A stretch of DNA of 7,246 nucleotides from Acidimicrobiaceae bacterium (GCA_003485885.1 DNHM01000038.1:1-7246), one strand, 5' to 3'. Positions 1-7,107 are shown, counted from the first letter of the stretch. Notes: generated by a model from the sequence alone, not told the origin. Numbers and translations are program-made.

Positions 1-3
1 AGT

Positions 4-930
4 TCATGCTCGCAACAGCTCGGCGATTTCGCCGGCTGCTTGAACCGCTGCGTCGGCGGTTGTGTCGTTGCCGGTCACAACCTTGAGGTTGAGCATGGAG
101 CAGCCAGCCTCGACATAGGGGCGCAGGGCATCGGCGATCTGAGCGGGCGTGCCGTATGGCGTGTACTTCTCGAACGCAGCGAACGGCACCTTGTAGAACG
201 ATTCCATGGCCTCTGCCACCGAGGCTTTGGCCTGCTCTGTGGTATCTCCCACACCAACCCATGGCTGATAGCCATGTTGCCAGTCGACCGAGTCTCGGCC
301 GAGCGCGTCGGCTTCGGTGGCGACAATTTCGATCGCCTCTGCAAAACGCCGTGCCGAGCACCATGTGCCGACCCAACCGTCGCCATACCGGGCTGTTCGG
401 GTGAGTGCTGCGTTTGATCGCCCGCCGACGATGATTGGTACAGCAGGGGTAATCGCAGGCTTAATTCGTGCTTGTTCCAGCTCAAAGAACTCGCCTGAGA
501 AGTCGATGGGGTTGCCGGTCATCAGCCCTTGGATGATTTCGAGGCACTCATTCGTGCGTCGGCCGCGAGTGCGGGGGTCGACGCCGCATACTTCGATCTC
601 ATGGCGGTCCTCGCCTCCGACGCCGACACCAAGGATGACCCGGTCGGGCGCGATCGTGGACATGGTCGCGAGTTGGCGAGCGACGGGAAGCGGATGGCGC
701 AACGCCAACAGATAGATGCTGATCATGACTTTCAGCGATGGGTGAAGCTGTGAGAGCGCAGCAATTTCAACGAAACCATCAGTGCCGGACCCATCTCGAA
801 ACGACACATGATCGGCCATATACACCTGGTCGATCCCGGCATCCTCGATGTGCTGAAGGATCCGTTGTTTCTCGTCGAATGACTCGTTCCAGAGGTTGGT
901 CGGCGTGGCGAAACCGATCGTGAGAGTCAT
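4..930 (-). CDS. LLM-class (luciferase-like) F420/flavin-dependent oxidoreductase
   Basis: This 308-residue protein belongs to the bacterial luciferase-like TIM-barrel superfamily, whose members use F420 or FMN for hydride transfer or monooxygenation; it should be cytosolic, as no signal peptide or membrane segment is seen. Family marks are the N-terminal strand TIGFATPT, the ADH motif near residues 39-41, the central LGVGVGGEDRHEIEVCGV segment (about 100-117) followed by RTRGRRTNE, and the VPIIVGGRS strand near 165-173 preceding an RYGDGW motif. The length is normal for the family and the gene is complete, with an ATG start and TGA stop. There is no clear Shine-Dalgarno sequence before the ATG. 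It is divergent from the acyl-CoA ligase across 44 bp, so the two may share a control region. Cofactor (F420 versus FMN) and substrate cannot be read from the sequence; F420 is inferred from similarity to actinobacterial members. Confidence 0.9.
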   Translation of the reverse strand: MTLTIGFATPTNLWNESFDEKQRILQHIEDAGIDQVYMADHVSFRDGSGTDGFVEIAALSQLHPSLKVMISIYLLALRHPLPVARQLATMSTIAPDRVILGVGVGGEDRHEIEVCGVDPRTRGRRTNECLEIIQGLMTGNPIDFSGEFFELEQARIKPAITPAVPIIVGGRSNAALTRTARYGDGWVGTWCSARRFAEAIEIVATEADALGRDSVDWQHGYQPWVGVGDTTEQAKASVAEAMESFYKVPFAAFEKYTPYGTPAQIADALRPYVEAGCSMLNLKVVTGNDTTADAAVQAAGEIAELLRA

Positions 931-974
931 CGGAGCTGTTCTGAGGTTTGGGGCACGTAATACGGTACTGAGTT
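931..974 (+). promoter_or_regulatory. Divergent intergenic promoter region with a possible -10 box for the acyl-CoA ligase
   Basis: This 44-bp gap must hold the start signals for both flanking genes unless transcription begins inside a gene. On the plus strand, TACGGT at 961-966 fits the actinobacterial -10 pattern TANNNT. It lies 8 nt before the ATG at 975, so the transcript could be leaderless or nearly so. An overlapping TAATAC at 958-963 is an alternative. No convincing -35 box and no Shine-Dalgarno sequence are visible. This is a pattern-based suggestion only. Confidence 0.3.
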
Positions 975-2549
975 ATGACCACTCTGGACCTATTCGTGCA
1001 GCGGGCAGTCGCTGCGCACCCCGACACCGAAGCATTGATCGACGCACCCAACAGGGCATCGTTCTTTAGTGGCGAACCGCAACGGTTGAGCTGGGGTGAC
1101 GTGGACAATGCGGTCAACGGCGTGGCGTCTGCGTTGCAGGCCGCGGGCGTGGCAGCGGGAGACGCGGTTGCTATCCAATTGCCTAACGCGGTTGAGCTCC
1201 CGATCTCACTGCTCGCGTGTTTCCGTATTGGTGCGGTGGCAACACCGTTCCCGATCCAACATCGGGAACACGAACTACGTCATGGTCTCGCGACCTCGGG
1301 GGCACGTCATCTGATCACGGCTGGCCGACCTGACCGCGACGACATCCTGGAAATATCGATGGGTGTGCTGGCTGAGTTCGACGCTGCCATGTTTACGTTT
1401 GGGCCTGCGAGCATCGAAGGAGCAACGCCGTTGTCTCTTCCTGAAGGTCCGGCTCTGGTGCCCGAACCGCATGTGGCGGACCCAAGCGACGTCGCCACGA
1501 TCTGCTGGACGTCGGGCACAACGGGCACACCAAAAGGTGTGCCTCGGGCCCACAACATGTGGTTGGCAAGCTCGGATGTGCAGGTAACCGAACTTGACCT
1601 CACCGCCGACGAACGCATCTTGTGTCCCTTTCCTGTCGTGAACATGGCGGGCATAGGAGGCATGTTGGTGCCGTGGTTACAGACCGGCAGCACCCTGCTG
1701 TTGCATCACCCGATCGATCTGCCGGTGTTCCTGGGCCAGATCGGGTCCGAGGCGATTAGCTACACGGTCGCACCACCACCGTTGCTCAACATGTTGCTGG
1801 GCAACGAGGCCATGCTCGATTCGATCGACATGTCCCACATTCGCAAGATCAGTTCAGGATCGGCACCACTCGCACCGTGGATGGTCGAAGGTTGGCAAGA
1901 TCGCGGCATCGAGATTGTGAACGTCTTCGGCTCGAACGAAGGCGCCGCCATGCTGTCGACCATGGCCAGCGTTCCTGATCCGAACGAGCGGGCTAGGTAC
2001 TTCCCAGCACCATCCAGGCTCGGTATCGAGGCCCGGCTCGTGGATCTCGAGACCAGCGAGGAGATCACTGAACCCGGCCAGCAGGGTGAGCTTCGTTTTG
2101 CCGGGCCCACCATCTTCAGCGGTTACCTGGAGTCCGACGGATCCGAGTTCGACGACGCTGGTTTTTACCGCACCGGTGACATCTTCGAGATTGCCGACAG
2201 CGATGGACCTCGCACGCTGTACCGGTTCGTGGATCGAGCGAAAGACATCATCATCCGTGGTGGTATGAACGTGTCGGCTGCCGAGATCGAAACGCTGGTG
2301 TCATCACACGACGCTGTCGCCGAGTGTGCAGTCGTTGCATACCCCGACGATGACTTGGGCGAACGTGTCGGCGTCTTCGTGGTCGCCGCTGCAGAGAGTG
2401 AGCCCGACCTCGATGCCGTCGTCGAACATTTGCGGGCGCAGAAAATCGCCAGCTACAAGCTGCCCGAGCGCTTAGAGACCATCGACGCACTTCCTCGCAA
2501 CCCCGTAGGGAAGGTCGTCAAAGCCGACCTCCGCGCTCGCTGGCAGTAG
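975..2549 (+). CDS. Class I adenylate-forming acyl-CoA ligase (AMP-dependent synthetase)
   Basis: This 524-residue enzyme should activate a carboxylic acid with ATP to an acyl-adenylate and then form the CoA thioester. The ordered ANL-superfamily motifs are all present: the phosphate-binding loop TSGTTGTPKG (179-188), the A5 region NVFGSNEG (316-323), YRTGD with the ribose-binding Asp (398-402), the hinge region RAKDIIIRGGMNVSAAEIE (421-439), and the C-terminal NPVGKVVKADLR (509-520), whose Lys at about 513 is the expected adenylation lysine. The A5 motif reads FGSNEG rather than the common YGxTE. I associate this variant with cyclohexanecarboxylate-CoA-ligase-like actinobacterial enzymes, a recollection rather than proof of substrate. 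The length is typical for the family. The ATG start has no Shine-Dalgarno. The gene faces the NMO-like gene convergently, separated by the palindromic repeats. A thiolase near the right edge of the window fits beta-oxidation-type use of the CoA ester. Confidence 0.93.
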   Translation: MTTLDLFVQRAVAAHPDTEALIDAPNRASFFSGEPQRLSWGDVDNAVNGVASALQAAGVAAGDAVAIQLPNAVELPISLLACFRIGAVATPFPIQHREHELRHGLATSGARHLITAGRPDRDDILEISMGVLAEFDAAMFTFGPASIEGATPLSLPEGPALVPEPHVADPSDVATICWTSGTTGTPKGVPRAHNMWLASSDVQVTELDLTADERILCPFPVVNMAGIGGMLVPWLQTGSTLLLHHPIDLPVFLGQIGSEAISYTVAPPPLLNMLLGNEAMLDSIDMSHIRKISSGSAPLAPWMVEGWQDRGIEIVNVFGSNEGAAMLSTMASVPDPNERARYFPAPSRLGIEARLVDLETSEEITEPGQQGELRFAGPTIFSGYLESDGSEFDDAGFYRTGDIFEIADSDGPRTLYRFVDRAKDIIIRGGMNVSAAEIETLVSSHDAVAECAVVAYPDDDLGERVGVFVVAAAESEPDLDAVVEHLRAQKIASYKLPERLETIDALPRNPVGKVVKADLRARWQ

Positions 2550-2608
2550 TACCGCTCGCCTCGGGCTCTTCCAGAAACCTGAAGGGTCGCACATGCCCGA
2601 GGTCCTGG

Positions 2609-2662
2609 ATCGCGTCGTCTGGGGTCTGACCCGCCGTGACGTGGGGTCTGACCCCGCGTGAC
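2609..2662. repeat. 54-bp palindrome doublet, copy A
   Basis: The block has a short leader (ATCGCGTCGTCT) followed by two direct copies of a 22-bp unit built on the odd palindrome GGGGTCTGACCCC, centred at 2627 and 2649. The second unit extends to a 10-bp-arm inverted repeat, 2639-2648 against 2650-2659, with one T:G position. The first unit is degenerate: CCCGCC replaces CCCCGC, which breaks its outermost pair. Apart from those two adjacent substitutions the block matches copy B, 111 bp downstream, at 52 of 54 positions. Its role is unknown; a dispersed repeat, a bidirectional transcription end or a protein-binding site all fit. Confidence 0.85.
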
Positions 2663-2719
2663 AAGACCGTCCAGGGCGATGACCGCTACTTCGGCTTCAG
2701 TAGCTGCATCGCGTGGCCT

Positions 2720-2773
2720 ATCGCGTCGTCTGGGGTCTGACCCCGCGTGACGTGGGGTCTGACCCCGCGTGAC
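2720..2773. repeat. 54-bp palindrome doublet, copy B
   Basis: This second copy has the same leader and two intact 22-bp units, with palindrome centres at 2738 and 2760, again 22 bp apart (about two helical turns). It ends 20 bp before the stop codon of the NMO-like gene. Its higher palindrome integrity suggests that copy A is the decayed one. The flanks of the two blocks are not convincingly related, so the duplicated unit is the 54-bp block itself. Confidence 0.85.
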
Positions 2774-2793
2774 GCGATGATGGGTGAGGGTGG

Positions 2794-3870
2794 CTACTGG
2801 ACGATGGCTTCGGCTTCGGCGATCAGGCTGGCCATGACCTCGGCTACGGGACGGATTTCAGTGGCATAGCCGATGCCCTGGCCGGCAGGGGAATGCAGCA
2901 AGGGCATGACCTGGTGCTCATCGATTGCTCCCAGTAGATCGCCGACGAGCACATCTTGGTACGGCATCTTCAGCGGGGCGGGTGCATCGGCCGCGTCCCA
3001 TTCGTCGCTCCACGATGAGCGGATCTGACGCATTGTCTTGCCGGATTCGCTACGGGTGATGATGGTGTCGGCAGACGACGCGGCCAGCAACTTGTCCACG
3101 AGTCCTGGCGCCATGTGGGCGGTGTGTTCGGTTGTGGTCAGCCAGATCGTGCCGGCCCAAACGGCCTGAGCGCCAAGGGCAAGCGATGCGGCGACATGAC
3201 GACCGGTGGCCACGCCACCTGCTGCCAGCACGGGGAGGCCGGCGCACGCATCGACGATCTGGGGTACAAGTGTGAACGTGCCAATCGTGCCGGTATGAGC
3301 GCCAGCTTCGGCCCCTTGGGCGACGATCATGTCGACACCCGACGCCAACGCTTTACGAACATGGCGGGGGCTTCCAATCAAGGCGGCCGTGGTCTTGCCA
3401 AGCTCCTTGGCCTTGTCGACGGCAGGTCGAGGAGCGCCAATACCGCAGGCGAAGAGGTCGACGCTGGATGCCATTACGGCTTCGAGTTGTTGTTCCTCGA
3501 TCTCCGTTGACCGGATGAAACGGGTGCGCATGCCAGGCCCGCTTGGCTCAGGTACCGCGTACTTGTCGACGATGCCCTTGACAAACGAGCGGTGTTCGTC
3601 GGGGATGTGTGCTTCGATCGCATCGCGGCTGTTGTGTTCAGGCATGCCTTCGGGCAGAACCAGATCGACACCGAATGGTTTGTCGCCAACCAGGCGTCGG
3701 ATCTCGGCCAATTCGTCATCGATCTCGTGGGGGAACCGACGGGTTGCCCCGTAGACGCCCAGGCCGCCAGCGTTCGTGATCGCTGCAACGGTGGCGATGT
3801 CGTGGGCGAACCCAAAAATCGGATGTTCGATGCCGAAGTGTCGGCACAGGTCGGTTGTAAGAATCCCCAT
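2794..3870 (-). CDS. Nitronate monooxygenase-like FMN flavoprotein (NMO / 2-nitropropane dioxygenase family)
   Basis: The product is 358 residues from the ATG at 3870. Family members are FMN TIM-barrels that oxidise alkyl nitronates such as propionate-3-nitronate; some relatives are enoyl reductases or NAD(P)H:quinone reductases. Seen here are the N-terminal LCRHFGIEHPI, the signature AQGAEAGAHTG (about 185-195) with a His at the position of the proposed catalytic base, the phosphate-binding GGVATG (about 218-223), the AGTIWLTTTEH segment, and the C-terminal SPAGQGIGYATEIRPV. I prefer the ATG at 3870 because AGGTG precedes it at usable spacing; an in-frame GTG at 3876 adds two residues and has no Shine-Dalgarno. 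It lies downstream of the amidohydrolase on the same strand, but the 127-bp gap with a strong palindrome argues for separate transcription. The N-terminus (PIFGFAHDIATV) departs from the common PIxxAPM type, so the substrate is uncertain. Confidence 0.85.
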   Translation of the reverse strand: MGILTTDLCRHFGIEHPIFGFAHDIATVAAITNAGGLGVYGATRRFPHEIDDELAEIRRLVGDKPFGVDLVLPEGMPEHNSRDAIEAHIPDEHRSFVKGIVDKYAVPEPSGPGMRTRFIRSTEIEEQQLEAVMASSVDLFACGIGAPRPAVDKAKELGKTTAALIGSPRHVRKALASGVDMIVAQGAEAGAHTGTIGTFTLVPQIVDACAGLPVLAAGGVATGRHVAASLALGAQAVWAGTIWLTTTEHTAHMAPGLVDKLLAASSADTIITRSESGKTMRQIRSSWSDEWDAADAPAPLKMPYQDVLVGDLLGAIDEHQVMPLLHSPAGQGIGYATEIRPVAEVMASLIAEAEAIVQ

Positions 3871-3904
3871 GCACACCTGTTTAGCCGACCAGCAGCGCAG
3901 ATTG

Positions 3905-3987
3905 AATTGCCGCGACCCAGACGTGCTTCAACCAAAAGTTACGTCCCCAGGGGACGTAACTTTTCGGGCCGCGAGTTAGCGGCAATT
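3905..3987. repeat. Nested inverted-repeat element
   Basis: The outer arms AATTGCCGC (3905-3913) and GCGGCAATT (3979-3987) are perfect inverted copies. Their midpoint (3946) nearly coincides with the centre (3949) of the 31-bp palindrome they enclose. The whole 83-bp arrangement could fold as a long interrupted hairpin or cruciform, or be a small inserted element. It fills most of the gap between the amidohydrolase stop and the NMO-like start. No protein-coding potential is seen in it. Confidence 0.45.
3934..3964 (-). terminator. Perfect 31-bp palindrome; probable terminator of the amidohydrolase gene or operator of the NMO-like gene
   Basis: The left arm AAAAGTTACGTCCCC (3934-3948) and right arm GGGGACGTAACTTTT (3950-3964) are perfect inverted copies around one central base. 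Read on the minus strand, the stem starts 33 bp past the amidohydrolase stop codon. It has a GC-rich tip, and its outer end supplies A and T runs of four, the form expected of a bidirectional intrinsic terminator. The perfect symmetry over 31 bp, 63 bp upstream of the NMO-like ATG, would equally suit an operator for a dimeric regulator. The sequence alone does not decide between these. Confidence 0.65.
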
Positions 3988-3997
3988 TGGCGTGTGG

Positions 3998-5458
3998 CTA
4001 TCGGCCGGACGACAGCAGGCGGCCGCCGCCCACACCAGTATGGGTGCCATCGCGGAGTGCGATCTGGCCATTGACCATGACCATGTCGATACCGGTGGCT
4101 TCTTGTTTGGGATCGTCGTAGGTTGCGGTATCGATGATTGTGTCCGGATCGAACAACACAAGATCGGCGAACTGGCCTTCGGCGATTCGCCCCCGATCCA
4201 CGAAGCCGAAGCGATCACAGGACAGGCTCGTCATACGGCGAATCGCCTCCGGCAGGGCGAGCACACCCTGCTCACGTACGTAGTGGCCAAGCACTTTGGG
4301 GAAGGTGCCGAACAGGCGCGGGTGCGGCTGGCCTCGGAGATCGGGGATGCCGTCGGAGCCAACCATCATCAGCGGATGTCGCAGGTTCTCTTCGATATCA
4401 GCGTTGTCGATGATGAACTGGATGCACAACGTGCGGTCACCCTCGGGTGCGCTGATCACGTCATGGATCAACTGGGTGACTGGAATGCCGAGATCGGCCG
4501 CGACCTCGACCGCCATGCGGCCCTCGTATTCGCGAAACGCGGGGCAGCTCGCGAACCGGATGACCTCGGCTAGCTCAGGATCGATCTTCTCCAAGTTGAA
4601 GTACTGCGCCATCGGCCCGCTGCCAGCGGTGTAGGGATACACGTCGAGCGTTACATCGGCGCCGCCAGCATTGGCTTCGTCGACCTTGGCCAACGACAGG
4701 CCGATCTTGCCCCAGTTTCGGCGACCAGCTGATTTGTGGTGCGAGATCTGCACCGGCAGGTTGGCGGTCATGCCGATATGGATTGCCTCGTCGACCGCAT
4801 CGAGCAGACGGTCACCCTCGTTGCGCATGTGAGTGGCGTAGATGCCGCCCGCTTCAGCTGACTGTTTGGCCAGGTCTACGATTTCGTCGGTTTCGCAGTA
4901 ACGGCCAGGTTCATAGATCAAGCCGGTCGAGAAGCCGCACGCACCTTCGGCCATCGCGCTGCGAACATGGTTGCGCATCGCCTCGAGTTCGTTATCGGTG
5001 GGCGGTCGGCGTTCGAGCCCCATGACAAGCGACCGGGTGGTGTTGTGGCCAACGAGCGCCATGGCATTCACTGCGGGATTTGCTGCGGCAACCGCGGCAC
5101 GGAAACCAGCCAGTTCGGTCCACGTGGGAGTCACACCGATCAGTCCACTTTTTTCGTTCTCGCCAACCACTGCTGGCACCGCGCTGAAGCCACAGTTGCC
5201 TATCACCAGGCTGGTGCAGCCCTGGCTGAGTTTGAACTCCATGCCAGGGTGGCGAAGCAGCGCACCATCGTCGTGGGTGTGCACATCGACGAAGCCGGGC
5301 GCAAGGGTGCGACCAGCCGCATCGATCTCGTTGCTCGCGGACTCGCCGACCGACCCCACCGCAGTGATGCGTTGTCCAGTGATGGCAACGTCGGCCTCGA
5401 CGGCAGCGGCACCGGTTCCGTCGAGCAATGACGCATTACGAATGATGAGATCAGCCAT
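3998..5458 (-). CDS. N-acyl-D-amino-acid deacylase / D-aminoacylase family amidohydrolase
   Basis: The product is 486 residues from the ATG at 5458; an in-frame TTG at 5464 adds two residues and is less likely. It belongs to the metal-dependent amidohydrolase superfamily. Motifs match the D-aminoacylase branch in order and spacing: HTHDD (His 60 and His 62), the metal-binding cysteine in VIGNCGFS (about Cys 89), THMRNEGDR (His 210), QISHHKSAG (His 240/241), DVYPYTAGS, and VGSDGIP with the catalytic Asp at about 369. The small N- and C-terminal beta-sandwich strands are also present (ADLIIRNASLLDGTG; GRIAEGQFADLVLFDPDTI). Family enzymes hydrolyse N-acyl-D-amino acids, and relatives act on other N-acyl or cyclic amides, so the exact substrate is open. 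The protein appears cytosolic. It is divergent from the GMC gene, with only about 25 bp between them and no Shine-Dalgarno, suggesting a leaderless transcript. Confidence 0.9.
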   Translation of the reverse strand: MADLIIRNASLLDGTGAAAVEADVAITGQRITAVGSVGESASNEIDAAGRTLAPGFVDVHTHDDGALLRHPGMEFKLSQGCTSLVIGNCGFSAVPAVVGENEKSGLIGVTPTWTELAGFRAAVAAANPAVNAMALVGHNTTRSLVMGLERRPPTDNELEAMRNHVRSAMAEGACGFSTGLIYEPGRYCETDEIVDLAKQSAEAGGIYATHMRNEGDRLLDAVDEAIHIGMTANLPVQISHHKSAGRRNWGKIGLSLAKVDEANAGGADVTLDVYPYTAGSGPMAQYFNLEKIDPELAEVIRFASCPAFREYEGRMAVEVAADLGIPVTQLIHDVISAPEGDRTLCIQFIIDNADIEENLRHPLMMVGSDGIPDLRGQPHPRLFGTFPKVLGHYVREQGVLALPEAIRRMTSLSCDRFGFVDRGRIAEGQFADLVLFDPDTIIDTATYDDPKQEATGIDMVMVNGQIALRDGTHTGVGGGRLLSSGR

Positions 5459-5483
5459 AGCCAAACACTAGTGGTCAGAGATC
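5459..5483. promoter_or_regulatory. Very short divergent gap with an 8-bp palindrome
   Basis: Only 25 bp separate the amidohydrolase ATG from the first possible GMC ATG. The gap contains the perfect palindrome CACTAGTG at 5466-5473, which might be a half-site pair for a shared regulator, although an 8-bp palindrome can arise by chance. No Shine-Dalgarno is visible for either gene. If the GMC protein starts at the GTG at 5529, the control region grows to 70 bp. Confidence 0.25.
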
Positions 5484-7061
5484 ATGAGCTTTCTGGCACA
5501 GAACGGACGACGCGGCGACAATGGTTCGGTGAGCAGCGCAGATGGTCAGACGTGGGACATTGTCGTAGTTGGTGCAGGAGCAGCCGGAGCGGTCATTGCC
5601 GCTCGAGCTAGCGAGGATCCACATCGTTCCGTGTTGCTGCTGGATGCCGGCCCGGACTATCCGCTGGCAGGGGATCTACCCGACGATCTCTACAACGGCC
5701 ATGACAACAGCTATACCGACCACGACTGGGGCCTGTCGTATACCCCGCTCGACGGACGCACCGATCGGTTCCCCCGGGGTCGAGTCACCGGTGGCTCGAC
5801 CGCGGTGAACACGACGATTGCGCTTCGAGGGATCCCCGCTGACTACGATGGGTGGGCTGAGCTCGGTAATCCCGCGTGGGCATGGGACCAGGTCCTGCCA
5901 GCGTTCAACCGACTCGAACGCGATCTCGACTACGGGGATCAGCCGCATCATGGCGACGCCGGTCCCATCTCGATCCGCCGCTGGACCGAAGACGAACTCG
6001 TGCCGACCCAAGCCGCCTTCATCCAAGCCGCGCTCGAACATGGCTTCCCGGCAAGTAATGATGTCAACGCGCCTGATGCCGTGGGCGTAGGACCGATGGC
6101 TATGAACAAACTTGGGCGCCTTCGGATCTCGACCGCGGTCGGGTATCTCGCTTCCGCTCGGTATCGGGACAATCTCACGGTCCAAGCGGACACGGTGGTG
6201 AACCGGGTCCTTGTCGAAGGTGGACGAGCCGTGGGCGTGGAAACCAACGACGGTGCCCGGATATCTGCTCGGCTGATTGTGGTTTCCTCTGGGGCGATTC
6301 ATACCCCCGGGGTCCTGGTGCGTTCAGGTATTGGCGATGCAGATGAACTGGCATCGCTCGCGGTGGAGCCGGTGGCAGTAGCACCAGGGGTGGGAGCGAA
6401 CCTGTCCGATCACCCTGCGCTGGCGATTGTGATGACCCCCAAATTTCCCGAGTTCTGCGCTCCAGAGTTGCCGCTGGTGCAGACGATCTGTCGGTACACC
6501 AGCGAGGGAAGTAACTCGCCGCTCGATGTCAACATCGAACTGATCACCCGCACGGGTGGGCGCGGCGACCCGATGTTCATGCTTGCGCCAAGTCTGGAAC
6601 AGGTCGACGGCCGTGGTGAAGTGCGCCAGACCTCACGTGCTGCAGATTCGATGCCCTCCATCAACGCCCACTTTGGTGAGAACGACCGCGATGTCGCGCG
6701 ACATGTACGAGCGCTTGAAGATGCGTTCGCGTTAACGAAGCGAGCACCGCTGCGTGACTTCATCGAACAGGTGAACTTTCCCGATCCGGCCCGCAGCAGC
6801 AGCGCCGACCTCGTGCAGGTTGCTCGTCGAGTTTCGGCGTCCGGATACCACCCGTGTGGCACGGCCAAGATGGGGCCAGCCGAAGACCCAATGGCGGTGG
6901 TGGACCAGTTCGGCCGATGCCATGCCGTTGATCAGTTGGTTGTGGCCGACGCATCGATCATGCCGACGGTCCCACGGGCCAACATCAATCTGAGCACGAT
7001 CATGATCGGTGAGATGGTGGGCGAGTGGATCCGCACCACTCCAACGCGCTACGGCCTGTAA
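5484..7061 (+). CDS. GMC-family FAD-dependent oxidoreductase (choline dehydrogenase-like)
   Basis: This protein of up to 525 residues oxidises a hydroxyl group of an alcohol, polyol or sugar-like substrate with FAD. It shows the dinucleotide-binding VVVGAGAAGAVIAARAS (27-43) followed by LLLDAG, the first GMC signature PRGRVTGGSTAVN (97-109), the second signature GAIHTPGVLVRSGIG (270-284), and the C-terminal active-site region YHPCGTAKMG (455-464) with PRANINLSTIMIGE (497-510). His 456 and Asn 500 are 44 residues apart, the same spacing as the catalytic His/Asn pair of choline oxidase. The length is normal. The start is uncertain: the ATG at 5484 gives about 23 residues before the FAD strand, whereas an in-frame GTG at 5529 gives a more typical short N-terminus. 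Neither has a Shine-Dalgarno. There is no signal peptide. BetA/AlkJ-type activity is possible, but the substrate cannot be assigned. Confidence 0.92.
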   Translation: MSFLAQNGRRGDNGSVSSADGQTWDIVVVGAGAAGAVIAARASEDPHRSVLLLDAGPDYPLAGDLPDDLYNGHDNSYTDHDWGLSYTPLDGRTDRFPRGRVTGGSTAVNTTIALRGIPADYDGWAELGNPAWAWDQVLPAFNRLERDLDYGDQPHHGDAGPISIRRWTEDELVPTQAAFIQAALEHGFPASNDVNAPDAVGVGPMAMNKLGRLRISTAVGYLASARYRDNLTVQADTVVNRVLVEGGRAVGVETNDGARISARLIVVSSGAIHTPGVLVRSGIGDADELASLAVEPVAVAPGVGANLSDHPALAIVMTPKFPEFCAPELPLVQTICRYTSEGSNSPLDVNIELITRTGGRGDPMFMLAPSLEQVDGRGEVRQTSRAADSMPSINAHFGENDRDVARHVRALEDAFALTKRAPLRDFIEQVNFPDPARSSSADLVQVARRVSASGYHPCGTAKMGPAEDPMAVVDQFGRCHAVDQLVVADASIMPTVPRANINLSTIMIGEMVGEWIRTTPTRYGL

Positions 7062-7073
7062 ACACTGGTGAAA

Positions 7074-7107
7074 GCTCTGATTCATCTTGTGTGAGATGAA
7101 TCAGAGC
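7074..7107. terminator. Stem-loop between convergent genes, probable bidirectional terminator
   Basis: GCTCTGATTCATCT (7074-7087) pairs perfectly with AGATGAATCAGAGC (7094-7107), leaving a 6-nt loop TGTGTG. It begins 12 bp past the GMC stop codon and ends 46 bp before the thiolase stop codon, where a shared terminator is expected. There is no long T tract on either side; three T residues follow the stem on the minus strand. It may therefore act as an imperfect intrinsic terminator or a 3'-end-stabilising hairpin. Confidence 0.7.

Larger units (their letters stand above)
2550..2793. other. Convergent intergenic region carrying palindromic repeats
   Basis: This 244-bp gap separates the 3' ends of the acyl-CoA ligase and the NMO-like gene. 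It holds two copies of a 54-bp repeat block, listed separately, with 57 bp of unrelated sequence between them. I see no gene here, no T-rich tail of a classical terminator, and no RNA-gene signature. Its position between two 3' ends suits transcription termination or a dispersed repeat that tolerates only neutral sites. Confidence 0.6.

Noticed and set aside
2551..2697. Relationship between the flanks of the two 54-bp blocks (ACCGCT at 2551 and 2682)
   Set aside because: The resemblance is short, gapped and at a different offset (131 bp) from the block repeat (111 bp), so it is probably chance.
2663..2719. Remnant of a coding gene between the two repeat blocks
   Set aside because: One frame is open (it includes DDRYFGFSSCIAWP) but it is under 30 codons, has no start signal and matches no family I recognise.
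2609..2773. CRISPR array
   Set aside because: The repeat units within a block are directly adjacent with no spacers, only two blocks exist, the units are strongly palindromic, and no cas gene is present.
3592..4074. A 160-codon plus-strand open frame spanning the NMO-like gene start and the palindromic gap
   Set aside because: It overlaps the NMO-like gene antisense and runs through the palindrome; its translation shows no recognisable domain, and long antisense frames are common in GC-rich DNA.
5521..5532. Three-codon upstream frame ATGGTTCGGTGA overlapping the alternative GMC start GTG
   Set aside because: It is too short to distinguish from chance, and there is no Shine-Dalgarno or conservation evidence for translational coupling.
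5676..6302. A 208-codon minus-strand open frame inside the GMC gene
   Set aside because: The GMC frame carries all family motifs over the same stretch; the antisense frame has no domain and is a high-GC shadow.
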